A stretch of DNA of 18,701 nucleotides from JBMORL01 sp049322335 (GCA_049322335.1 JBMORL010000046.1:1-18701), one strand, 5' to 3'. Numbered from the stretch's first letter, positions 6,740-13,976 are shown. The notes: generated by a model not told the origin, from the sequence alone. A program made the numbers and translations.

Positions 6740-6770
6740 TTGCACAATTTCCCCTAAAACTCTACTTTTG
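6740..6770 (+). promoter_or_regulatory. Bacteroidota-type promoter for hppA
   Basis: TTG (6740-6742) is followed after 20 bases by TACTTTTG (6763-6770), an exact TAnnTTTG. Transcription would start near 6775-6778, about 40 bases before the hppA ATG. The leader is A-rich directly before the start and has no Shine-Dalgarno sequence, as is usual in this phylum. Confidence 0.75.
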
Positions 6771-6816
6771 CCCCCCTAATTTTTGGGCTTAGGCCTGATT
6801 TAAAAACGAAACAAAA

Positions 6817-9054
6817 ATGGAATTTTTACAAGACAATCTGATGTACCTCGTTCCCGCTATGGGACTTCTCGGACTCCTGGTAATGGCTGTGAAAGGCGCG
6901 TGGGTAACCAAACAGGAAACCGGTGACGCCAATATGGTGGAACTTTCCGGATATATCGCCAAAGGCGCCATGGCATTTTTGAAAGCTGAATGGAAGATTC
7001 TCAGCTATTTTGTGATCATAGCAGGAATACTCCTGGCCTGGTCGGGAACACTGGTAGAGCACTCCAGTCCCGTAATCGCCCTCGCTTTCGTTATCGGTGC
7101 CGTTTTTTCTGCCACTGCAGGATATATCGGTATGCGCATTGCTACAAAAGCCAACGTACGCACTACACAAGCAGCCCGTACCTCGTTAGCTAAAGCGTTA
7201 AAAGTTTCCTTCACCGGTGGAACCGTAATGGGACTGGGCGTAGCCGGACTTGCCGTTTTTGGTTTGGGAGGATTATTTATTGTGTTCTACCAGATGTTTG
7301 CAGCCGGAAAACCGGTTACCGGAGATGAAATGAGAACTGCCATCGAAGTATTGGCCGGATTTTCTCTCGGGGCAGAATCTATTGCGCTGTTCGCCCGTGT
7401 GGGTGGAGGAATTTATACCAAAGCTGCTGACGTTGGTGCCGACCTCGTTGGAAAAGTAGAAGCCGGTATTCCCGAAGATGATGTTCGCAATCCTGCTACC
7501 ATTGCCGATAATGTAGGTGATAACGTAGGTGACGTTGCCGGAATGGGTGCCGACCTCTTTGGCTCGTATGTGGCTACTATTCTTGCTACCATGGTACTCG
7601 GACAGGAAATTGATTCAAAAGATAATTTTGGCGGACTTGCTCCTATTCTTTTACCGATGGTAATTGCAGGCGTAGGATTAATCTTCTCTATTATAGGAAC
7701 ATGGTTTGTGCGCATCAATAAAGAAACAGACAGCGTTCAAAGCGCATTGAATATGGGTAACTGGTCTTCAATTATCCTTACCGGTATATCGTGCTTCGGA
7801 TTAGTGATGTGGCTGCTTCCCGAAAATCTTTCTTTGCGCGGTGTTGCATTTACCAATATGCAGGTATTTTATGCCATAGTCACCGGTTTGGTTGTGGGCG
7901 CGCTGATGAGCATGATCACCGAATATTATACCGCGATGGGAAAACGCCCCGTTAAATCGATCATTAATAAATCAGCCACCGGACATGCCACCAATATTAT
8001 CGGAGGATTATCAGTGGGAATGGAATCCACTTTTCTTCCTATTCTCGTTTTGGCTGCAGGAATTATGTTCTCCTACGAATTTGCAGGACTTTACGGAGTA
8101 GCCATTGCCGCAGCCGGGATGATGGCAACCACAGCTATGCAATTAGCCATCGATGCATTTGGACCCATTGCCGATAACGCTGGAGGAATTGCTGAAATGA
8201 GCCAGTTACCCGAAGAAGTTCGTCACCGTACAGATAATTTAGATGCCGTAGGAAATACAACAGCTGCTACCGGAAAAGGATTTGCCATTGCTTCGGCAGC
8301 CCTCACCTCGTTAGCTTTATTTGCAGCGTTTGTCGGAGTGGCAGGAATTTCTTCCATCGACATTTATAAAGCACCTGTACTGGCCGCTCTATTTATCGGG
8401 GGAATGATTCCATTCATTTTTTCTTCACTGGCTATTGCTGCTGTAGGAAAAGCCGCTATGGATATGGTGAATGAAGTGCGCAGGCAGTTCCGCGAAATTC
8501 CGGGCATCATGGAATACAAAGCCAAACCCGAATACGAAAAATGTGTGGCTATTTCTACCAAAGCCTCCATCCGCGAAATGCTCCTTCCCGGAGCCATTGC
8601 ATTACTTGTTCCGGTAATTATAGGTTTTGGGTTCAAAGATGTTTTTGACAACACTTCTTCACCCGAAATACTCGGAGGATTGTTGGCCGGTGTTACCGTT
8701 AGCGGTGTGCTGATGGGAATGTTCCAGAACAACGCAGGTGGCGCCTGGGATAATGCCAAAAAATCGTTTGAAAAAGGTGTGGAAATCAACGGAGAAATGT
8801 TCTACAAAAAGTCAGAACCACATAAAGCATCTGTAACCGGAGACACAGTAGGCGACCCGTTTAAAGACACTTCAGGCCCATCGATGAATATTCTTATTAA
8901 ACTGATGTCTATCGTTGCCCTCATTATTGCTCCGCATATTGCAGTGGATCATAAGGAAAAGAAAGAAAATCATTCTGAGAATAAAAACGAAATCAGGATG
9001 CAGGAAACTGTACCTGCCCCGCAGGTTGCTGAAAAGACTTTCGTTATAGAATAA
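6817..9054 (+). CDS. hppA: Membrane-bound ion-pumping pyrophosphatase
   Basis: This 745-residue integral membrane protein hydrolyses pyrophosphate in the cytoplasm and pumps cations outward. It has the family's many hydrophobic helices and catalytic signatures: DVGADLVGKVE (205-215), DNVGDNVGD (231-239) and the late DNAGGIAEM block (453-461). Ala483 and Gly486 in GNTTAATGKG occupy the positions where potassium-independent enzymes have Lys and Thr, so this should be a K+-dependent type. The semi-conserved Glu usually found just after GMGADL in Na+-pumping enzymes is absent (GMGADLFGSY). Instead Glu187 stands in GAESIALFARVGGG one helix earlier, as I recall for Flavobacterium-type H+ pumps, so proton pumping is the best guess. 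A hydrophilic tail of about 35 residues (from DHKEKKENH) extends past the last helix. The gene has its own promoter and terminator, making it monocistronic. Confidence 0.97.
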   Translation: MEFLQDNLMYLVPAMGLLGLLVMAVKGAWVTKQETGDANMVELSGYIAKGAMAFLKAEWKILSYFVIIAGILLAWSGTLVEHSSPVIALAFVIGAVFSATAGYIGMRIATKANVRTTQAARTSLAKALKVSFTGGTVMGLGVAGLAVFGLGGLFIVFYQMFAAGKPVTGDEMRTAIEVLAGFSLGAESIALFARVGGGIYTKAADVGADLVGKVEAGIPEDDVRNPATIADNVGDNVGDVAGMGADLFGSYVATILATMVLGQEIDSKDNFGGLAPILLPMVIAGVGLIFSIIGTWFVRINKETDSVQSALNMGNWSSIILTGISCFGLVMWLLPENLSLRGVAFTNMQVFYAIVTGLVVGALMSMITEYYTAMGKRPVKSIINKSATGHATNIIGGLSVGMESTFLPILVLAAGIMFSYEFAGLYGVAIAAAGMMATTAMQLAIDAFGPIADNAGGIAEMSQLPEEVRHRTDNLDAVGNTTAATGKGFAIASAALTSLALFAAFVGVAGISSIDIYKAPVLAALFIGGMIPFIFSSLAIAAVGKAAMDMVNEVRRQFREIPGIMEYKAKPEYEKCVAISTKASIREMLLPGAIALLVPVIIGFGFKDVFDNTSSPEILGGLLAGVTVSGVLMGMFQNNAGGAWDNAKKSFEKGVEINGEMFYKKSEPHKASVTGDTVGDPFKDTSGPSMNILIKLMSIVALIIAPHIAVDHKEKKENHSENKNEIRMQETVPAPQVAEKTFVIE

Positions 9055-9075
9055 CTGCTTTTGATGAATTAAACG

Positions 9076-9111
9076 CCCCGTGTTGATGGAAAAACACGGG
9101 GTATTTTATTT
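9076..9111 (+). terminator. Intrinsic terminator of hppA
   Basis: A perfect 9-bp stem CCCCGTGTT / AACACGGGG (9076-9084 with 9093-9101) closes an 8-base loop. It is followed by TATTTTATTT. It begins 22 bases after the hppA stop codon. Confidence 0.92.
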
Positions 9112-9127
9112 ACAGCAAAACTTATTG

Positions 9128-9135
9128 TATCTTTC
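9128..9135 (+). promoter_or_regulatory. Probable -7 element for the DUF4290-murA operon
   Basis: TATCTTTC is one base from TAnnTTTG and lies 23 bases before the ATG at 9158, just after the hppA terminator. Only a T-rich sequence stands where the -33 TTG would be. Position, directly between a terminator and the next start, is the main support. Confidence 0.4.
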
Positions 9136-9157
9136 GGCATCTTAATCCCTTTTCCCC

Positions 9158-9805
9158 ATGGAAAATTCATATGATTATAATACTGTCCGCGGGCACCTGA
9201 ATATGCCTGAATATGGACGTAATGTTCAGAAAATGGTGGAATATTGCATGTCGATTGCCGACCGCGATGAACGCAATAAAGTAGCCCAGGCCATTATTGT
9301 TGTGATGGGGCAGCTGAATCCTCAATTGCGTGATGTGGAAGATTTCAAGCACAAACTGTGGACACATCTTTTTGTGATCAGCGATTTTAAACTGGATGTG
9401 GATTCGCCCTATCCGAAACCTTCGAAAGAAGAATTTACAGAAAAACCGAAACGCGTCAGTTACCCGAGAAAGAATATCAAATTCGGCCACTACGGAAAAA
9501 CAGTAGAATTGCTCATTGCAAAAGCGGTGGAATATCCCGATGGAGAAGAAAAAACCGCACTTATTCTTGCCATTGCCAACCTGATGAAACGATCGTATCT
9601 TACCTGGAACCGCGATACAGTGACCGATGATGTGATCCTTCAGCAATTGTTTGAAATGTCGGGAGGAAAAATAAAAACCGACAATATCACACTCAGTTCA
9701 AATATTAAAGCCGATACCCAGCAACAACAACAGGCAGGATTTAAAAAGCAGCACCGCTGGAAAAACAATAATTTCAAAAACAAACACAACAAAAAACGTT
9801 ACTAA
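9158..9805 (+). CDS. DUF4290 family protein
   Basis: This 215-residue, soluble, mostly helical protein matches my recall of DUF4290, a family nearly confined to Bacteroidota. Its front has MPEYGRNVQKMVEYCMSIADR, DERNKVAQAIIVVMGQLNPQ and DFKHKLWTHLFVIS; a second half repeats a similar layout (KFGHYGKTVELLIAKAVEYPD, EKTALILAIANLMKRSY). The last 30 residues are low-complexity and very basic: a QQQQQ run, then Asn/Lys/His-rich sequence to the end. This tail suggests nucleic-acid or polyanion contact, but that is inference only. The function is unknown. It stands four bases before murA, so the two are co-transcribed and probably translationally linked. This pairing is common in the phylum and hints at a link to cell-wall synthesis. 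Confidence 0.88.
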   Translation: MENSYDYNTVRGHLNMPEYGRNVQKMVEYCMSIADRDERNKVAQAIIVVMGQLNPQLRDVEDFKHKLWTHLFVISDFKLDVDSPYPKPSKEEFTEKPKRVSYPRKNIKFGHYGKTVELLIAKAVEYPDGEEKTALILAIANLMKRSYLTWNRDTVTDDVILQQLFEMSGGKIKTDNITLSSNIKADTQQQQQAGFKKQHRWKNNNFKNKHNKKRY

Positions 9806-9809
9806 CGGG

Positions 9810-11114
9810 ATGGGAACATTCGTTATCAATGGCGGAAAAAAACTCAAAGGCGAGCTGGTTCCGCAGGGAGCAAAAAACGAAGCGCTGCAAATCATCAGCG
9901 CGGTTTTACTAACCCCCGAAAAAGTAATTGTCAGGAATGTTCCCGATATTGTTGACGTAAATAAACTCATCAGCCTGTTGCAGGCCATGGGAGTGAAAGT
10001 TGAACAACTTGAACAAGGCTCCTACTCTTTCGAAGCCAAAGACATTAATATTGATTATTTAAACTCGGATGATTTCAGAAGCCGTGGCGGAAGTTTGCGC
10101 GGATCAATCATGATCGTTGGCCCGCTGCTCGCACGATTCGGAAAAGGATATATTCCCAAACCCGGTGGTGATAAAATTGGAAGAAGAAGGCTGGATACGC
10201 ATTTTCTCGGTTTTCAGAAACTCGGGGCAAAATTCAATTTCGATTCAAAAGAAGATTTTTACCGGGCCGAAGCCAAAGAATTACATGGCGCTTACATGCT
10301 GCTGGATGAAGCTTCTGTTACCGGTACAGCTAACGTAGTGATGGCTGCTGTTCTGGCCAAAGGAAAAACCACCATCTACAATGCCGCCTGCGAACCCTAC
10401 CTGCAGCAACTCTGCAAAATGCTTAACCGCATGGGCGCAAAAATATCAGGAGTCGGATCCAACTTACTAACTATTGAGGGAGTTGAGCAGTTGCACGGAT
10501 GCGAACATCGTTTGCTGCCCGATATGATTGAAATAGGAAGTTTTATCGGCCTCGCTGCCATGACACAATCAGAGATCACCATAAAAAATGTTGCCTATAA
10601 TGAATTAGGAATGATTCCCGAAGTTTTCCGCAGAATGGGAATACAGATGGAATTGCGCGGTGATGACCTTTACATTCCTTCACAGGAAAAATACGAAGTG
10701 GAATCATTTATTGACGGTTCTATTCTCACTGTTGCCGATGCGCCCTGGCCCGGGTTTACTCCCGACTTGCTTTCTATCGTTTTGGTAGTGGCCACACAGG
10801 CAAAAGGAAGCGTGCTCATTCACCAGAAAATGTTTGAGAGCCGTTTATTTTTCGTAGATAAATTAATTGACATGGGTGCGCAAATTATTTTATGCGACCC
10901 GCACCGCGCCACAGTTATTGGTTTAAACCGCCAGTTTCCTTTACGCGCAGTAACCATGACATCTCCCGATATCCGCGCGGGAGTATCGTTGCTCATTGCC
11001 GCACTCTCTGCCGAAGGAAAAAGCACTATCCATAACATCGAACAAATAGACCGCGGTTACCAGAATATAGATACCCGCCTGAATAAACTGGGAGCAGAGA
11101 TAAAGAGGTTGTGA
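9810..11114 (+). CDS. murA: UDP-N-acetylglucosamine 1-carboxyvinyltransferase MurA (Cys-to-Asp active site)
   Basis: MurA transfers enolpyruvate from phosphoenolpyruvate to UDP-GlcNAc, the first committed step of peptidoglycan synthesis, in the cytoplasm. The 434 residues are full length, with the EPSP-synthase-like two-domain pattern: GAKNEALQ with Lys22 and Asn23 for substrate binding, SLRGSIMIVGPLLARFG (95-111), PGGDKIGRRRLDTH (118-131) and FTPDLLSIV for the second domain. The residue equivalent to the fosfomycin-reactive Cys115 of E. coli MurA is Asp121 (GGDKIG, codon GAT at 10170-10172). An Asp here is known from mycobacteria and chlamydiae, keeps activity and gives intrinsic fosfomycin insensitivity. 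The gene is second in an operon with DUF4290. No terminator hairpin is evident after the stop. Confidence 0.97.
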   Translation: MGTFVINGGKKLKGELVPQGAKNEALQIISAVLLTPEKVIVRNVPDIVDVNKLISLLQAMGVKVEQLEQGSYSFEAKDINIDYLNSDDFRSRGGSLRGSIMIVGPLLARFGKGYIPKPGGDKIGRRRLDTHFLGFQKLGAKFNFDSKEDFYRAEAKELHGAYMLLDEASVTGTANVVMAAVLAKGKTTIYNAACEPYLQQLCKMLNRMGAKISGVGSNLLTIEGVEQLHGCEHRLLPDMIEIGSFIGLAAMTQSEITIKNVAYNELGMIPEVFRRMGIQMELRGDDLYIPSQEKYEVESFIDGSILTVADAPWPGFTPDLLSIVLVVATQAKGSVLIHQKMFESRLFFVDKLIDMGAQIILCDPHRATVIGLNRQFPLRAVTMTSPDIRAGVSLLIAALSAEGKSTIHNIEQIDRGYQNIDTRLNKLGAEIKRL

Positions 11115-11117
11115 TTT

Positions 11118-11149
11118 TCCGTCACTTTCTTTTTTTCATCCGTCACTTT
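11118..11149 (+). promoter_or_regulatory. Direct repeat before the kinase gene, candidate LytTR operator
   Basis: The 11-mer TCCGTCACTTT occurs twice without mismatch, at 11118-11128 and 11139-11149, a 21-bp period or two helical turns. LytTR regulators typically bind paired 9-bp direct repeats at this spacing just upstream of the -35 region. TCCGTCACT fits the generic LytTR site pattern at most but not all positions. A weak -7 element, TACCTTG (11176-11182), follows, 14 bases before the kinase ATG. That places the repeats just upstream of the expected -33 position. Confidence 0.4.
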
Positions 11150-11195
11150 TACTTTTTATTCCTGTTTTTTTTCTATACCTTGCCTTTTTTCAGGC

Positions 11196-12836
11196 ATGGA
11201 AATTCTTCTCATCATACTTACAATCGTCCTTCTTGTTTCGGGATTTTTCCTTTGGAAATATTATGCTGCTTTTTCCAAAACCAAAAGTGAAAATAAAATC
11301 CTGAAGGAAGAGCTGGAGAATACGCGCAACTCACTGGTGGAACAGGAACGCTATCTTGCTTATACCAGTCACGAATTGCGAACACCGCTTAATGCTATTT
11401 CGGGTGGAACCTACCTGCTTTCCAAAACCCCGATGGATGAAAAACAAAGAAAATATGTCACCACCATCCAGGCATCCGTAGACAGTTCGCTGCTGATCGT
11501 AAATGACATTCTCGATCTTGCCAAACTCGACAGCAATATGGTGGAAGTACGCACCGTTGATTTTATCCTGGCAGAAGTGATTGCAGGCATAGAACACATG
11601 TTGCGCTTCAGGGCCGAACAAAAAGGAATACAATTTCAAACTGAAATCGAAGAAGGAATTCCACCGGTGATACATGGCGATGCCAAACACCTCAACCAGA
11701 TTCTCATTAACCTTACCACCAATGCCGTAAAATTTACCGACCTCGGAAAAGTGGAAATAAAAGTGAAAAAAGTAAGCGAAACCGAAGAGAAAGTAAAACT
11801 GCGTTTTGATGTAACCGATACAGGAAAAGGAATGCGCAAATCCAGTTTATCCACCATCTTCAATCAATACGAACAGGAAACACGTCATACCATCAAACAC
11901 AGCGGAGGTACCGGGCTGGGGCTTGCCATTACCAAAAAACTGGTAGAACTGCAAAACGGAGAAATTCTTGTTGACAGCCAATACCTCCAGGGAACTACTT
12001 TCAGCGTAATCATCGAATATAAAAAAGCAAATGAAGTAAAGATCACTTCCAAAGAGCAGTATTACGACCTGTTTTCCCAGCTGAGCAGCATAAAAATTCT
12101 GGCAGTGGACGACAACCTCATCAACCGCGAAATTTTGCACGACCTGCTGCTGGACGCCAATCCCACTTTTGAAGTTGACATGGCCGAAGACGGTGAAGAA
12201 GCTATAAAAAAATTAATGAACAACACCTATGATATTGTTTTGATGGATTTGCAAATGCCGAAAAAAAACGGGTACGAAACGGCTGAATACATCCGCAAAA
12301 ACATGAAGTATCCGGTGAGCGAAATACCTATCATAGCCATGACCGCCCACGCCCTGGAAAATGTAGCCGAAAGTTGTTTTAAAGCGGGAATGAACGACTA
12401 CATTTCCAAGCCGCTTGACATGGGATTTCTGGCTACCAAAATGGCTAAACTGCTGGAAAAGAAAACGCGTCTCAGTGAAAAATTCACACGTTTTAAAACA
12501 GTAGACCTTGAACATCTTCAGGAATTAACCAAAGACAACAAAGACCGGATTCTTAAATACATAAATATTTTCCTGCAAAATTTACCCGATGAACTGGAAG
12601 TGCTGAAAAAACATGCCGAAAATAAAGACCACCGGATGATCCGCGAATCGCTGCACAAAATAAAGGGAATTGTGGCCTACATGGGAATAAAAAGCCTCAC
12701 CCGTTTGTTTAGTTCGGCAGAATATATTAAACTTGAAGAATTAAATGAAGAAGGCCTCAAAAAGTTCTTTACCGAAATTGAAGAAACCTGTTATAAAGCC
12801 ATTGAAGAATTGAAATTGGTGCAGAAAGAATTATAG
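11196..12836 (+). CDS. Membrane-anchored hybrid histidine kinase (HisKA-HATPase-REC-HPt)
   Basis: The 546 residues contain, in order: a single N-terminal membrane segment (about 3-20); a coiled coil (about 29-52); HisKA with TSHELRTPLN, phospho-acceptor His59; HATPase with N-box NQILINLTTNAVKFT (167-181), DTGKGM (208-213) and GGTGLGLAI (237-245); a receiver (about 298-420) with AVDDN, phospho-acceptor Asp351 in LMDLQMP and Lys405 in SKPLD; and a C-terminal HPt domain with His487 in LHKIKG. All catalytic residues are present, so a complete His-Asp-His relay could run within one chain. There is no periplasmic, PAS or GAF sensor domain: barely two residues precede the membrane segment. Sensing must come from the membrane, from a partner, or from receiver input. 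The LytTR regulator 120 bp downstream is the obvious final acceptor of the phosphate. Confidence 0.93.
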   Translation: MEILLIILTIVLLVSGFFLWKYYAAFSKTKSENKILKEELENTRNSLVEQERYLAYTSHELRTPLNAISGGTYLLSKTPMDEKQRKYVTTIQASVDSSLLIVNDILDLAKLDSNMVEVRTVDFILAEVIAGIEHMLRFRAEQKGIQFQTEIEEGIPPVIHGDAKHLNQILINLTTNAVKFTDLGKVEIKVKKVSETEEKVKLRFDVTDTGKGMRKSSLSTIFNQYEQETRHTIKHSGGTGLGLAITKKLVELQNGEILVDSQYLQGTTFSVIIEYKKANEVKITSKEQYYDLFSQLSSIKILAVDDNLINREILHDLLLDANPTFEVDMAEDGEEAIKKLMNNTYDIVLMDLQMPKKNGYETAEYIRKNMKYPVSEIPIIAMTAHALENVAESCFKAGMNDYISKPLDMGFLATKMAKLLEKKTRLSEKFTRFKTVDLEHLQELTKDNKDRILKYINIFLQNLPDELEVLKKHAENKDHRMIRESLHKIKGIVAYMGIKSLTRLFSSAEYIKLEELNEEGLKKFFTEIEETCYKAIEELKLVQKEL

Positions 12837-12864
12837 GCAGCAGTTGGCAGTGGCAGTTGGCAGT
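12836..12864 (+). repeat. GGCAG-type short tandem repeat abutting the kinase stop codon
   Basis: GGCAG occurs four times (12836, 12846, 12852, 12859) within 28 bases, separated by CAGTT, T and TT. The first G is also the last base of the TAG stop. A run of seven Ts follows. Short intergenic CAGT(T/A)GGCAG arrays are frequent in Bacteroidota genomes. It could alter 3'-end processing of the kinase message, but no hairpin is formed. Confidence 0.75.
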
Positions 12865-12956
12865 TTTTTTGAGAAAAAATTTTAAGTTGTGAGATGAGAA
12901 AGTTTGTTTCCTGATCCAACGAAAAAAATAAAACGTGAAACATAAAATTTTCAAAT

Positions 12957-13646
12957 ATGCGTTGTATAATAGTAGATGACGATGAACTCTCCCGCAACAT
13001 TATGGAAGATCTTGTTGCTGAAACTGATCTTGAACTGGTAAAAACCTGTTCGAGTGCGATGGAAGCATTTAATGTTTTAAAAGCAGAAGAAATCGATCTG
13101 ATTTTCCTGGATGTGGATATGCCGAAAATGTCGGGTATTGACCTGATCAAAGCGCTGGAAGTTTTACCACAGATCATTCTCATCACTTCGCATGCCGAAT
13201 ATGCGGTGGAATCGTATGAGTATGATGTTACTGATTTTATTGTAAAACCCATTTCCAATACACGCTTCCTGAAAGCGGTGGAAAAAGCTAAAAAGAACAT
13301 TGCGCGTCCGAGTGAAATTACCCACGGGGCCACTGCCAAAACACTTTTTATCAAAACCGATTCAAGGTTGGTGCAGGTGCACACCAAAAACATTCTCTAT
13401 ATCGAAGCGCTGGGTAATTATGTAAACGTATATACCACGGCCGGAAAATACATTGTACTTTCTACCATGAAAGATATTGAATCACGTCTTACTCCCCCCG
13501 ATTTTATGCGCGTGCACCGTTCTTTCATTGTGCGGCTGGATAAAATAGAAAGCATAGAAGATAATTTCATCACCATTAATCAAAAGAATATTCCGATAGG
13601 AAAGAACTTTAAGGATGAATTGATGAAGTCGTTGAATATGCTGTGA
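12957..13646 (+). CDS. LytTR-family response regulator
   Basis: The 229 residues form a receiver domain (1-115) with acidic pocket VDDDE, phospho-acceptor Asp52 (FLDVDMP), Ser/Thr site ITSH (75-78) and Lys97 (VKP). A LytTR DNA-binding domain follows (about 125-229) with the typical IEALGNYV (149-156), FMRVHRSFIV (183-192) and a final NIPIGKNF. LytTR proteins bind direct-repeat DNA through beta strands and usually act as activators. In this phylum they often pair with small membrane kinases. The adjacent hybrid kinase, with its terminal HPt domain, is the likely phosphodonor. The ATG at 12957 has an A/T-rich upstream region without a Shine-Dalgarno sequence. The 120-bp gap to the kinase stop contains a short repeat and no clear promoter, so read-through transcription is plausible. 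Confidence 0.95.
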   Translation: MRCIIVDDDELSRNIMEDLVAETDLELVKTCSSAMEAFNVLKAEEIDLIFLDVDMPKMSGIDLIKALEVLPQIILITSHAEYAVESYEYDVTDFIVKPISNTRFLKAVEKAKKNIARPSEITHGATAKTLFIKTDSRLVQVHTKNILYIEALGNYVNVYTTAGKYIVLSTMKDIESRLTPPDFMRVHRSFIVRLDKIESIEDNFITINQKNIPIGKNFKDELMKSLNML

Positions 13647-13648
13647 GA

Positions 13649-13741
13649 GAGTTATTGGGGGATGGAGTTATTGGGGATAGAGTTATTGAGGGATAGAGTT
13701 ATTGGGGGATGGAGTTATTGAGGGATGGAGTTATCAGGTAA
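13649..13741 (+). repeat. 16-bp tandem repeat, five and a half units
   Basis: Units of the form GAGTTATTGGGGGATG lie head to tail at 13649, 13665, 13680, 13696 and 13712, with a decayed sixth from 13728. The second unit is 15 bp and the others 16. Variation is confined to the G-run (GGGGG or GAGGG) and the last base. It starts two bases after the stop codon of the LytTR gene. The units hold G-runs at regular intervals on the plus strand. No coding frame crosses it convincingly. Confidence 0.88.
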
Positions 13742-13976
13742 TAGAGGAAAAAGCAACTTTAACCACACCACTAATAACCACCACGCCCTTTGCTTCGCTG
13801 AAGCTATGCAAAAGCGAAGAGTGCGCGTGGCAAGCTGACCAATGACTATCCTGCCCGCTCTCATCCACACCATCCTCATTTCACCTAAACTCATCCTAAA
13901 CATCGGCATACTGGTCATATTTGCCGACTGATCCCCTGTTTTGTACCGTAACTTAGTGCAACAAATACGGGAAGCT
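13742..13976. other. Gene-free stretch between the tandem repeat and a small ORF
   Basis: I see no convincing gene here. Besides the inverted repeat at 13781-13830, there is a second short one, TCGGCA / TGCCGA (13903-13908 with 13922-13927, 13-base loop). TAACTTAG (13949-13956), two bases off TAnnTTTG, lies 28 bp after a TTTG at 13920. This could be a weak promoter for the tiny ORF at 13977, but the 25-base spacer is long. The stretch 13855-13910 is rich in CATCC and ACTCATCC words without clear periodicity. Confidence 0.5.
13781..13830. repeat. Imperfect inverted repeat
   Basis: The left arm CCACGCCCTTTGCTTCGCT (13781-13799) pairs with the right arm AGCGAAGAGTGCGCGTGG (13813-13830), leaving two mismatched positions and one unpaired base around a 13-base loop GAAGCTATGCAAA. 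No T-run follows on the plus strand, so it is not a simple terminator. The TTCGCTGAAGCTATGCAAA core resembles repeat elements scattered in Bacteroidota genomes. Confidence 0.65.

Noticed and set aside
12791..13393. Minus-strand 200-residue ORF
   Set aside because: Antisense to the LytTR gene, Ser/Ile-rich shadow translation; the plus-strand frame has intact domains.
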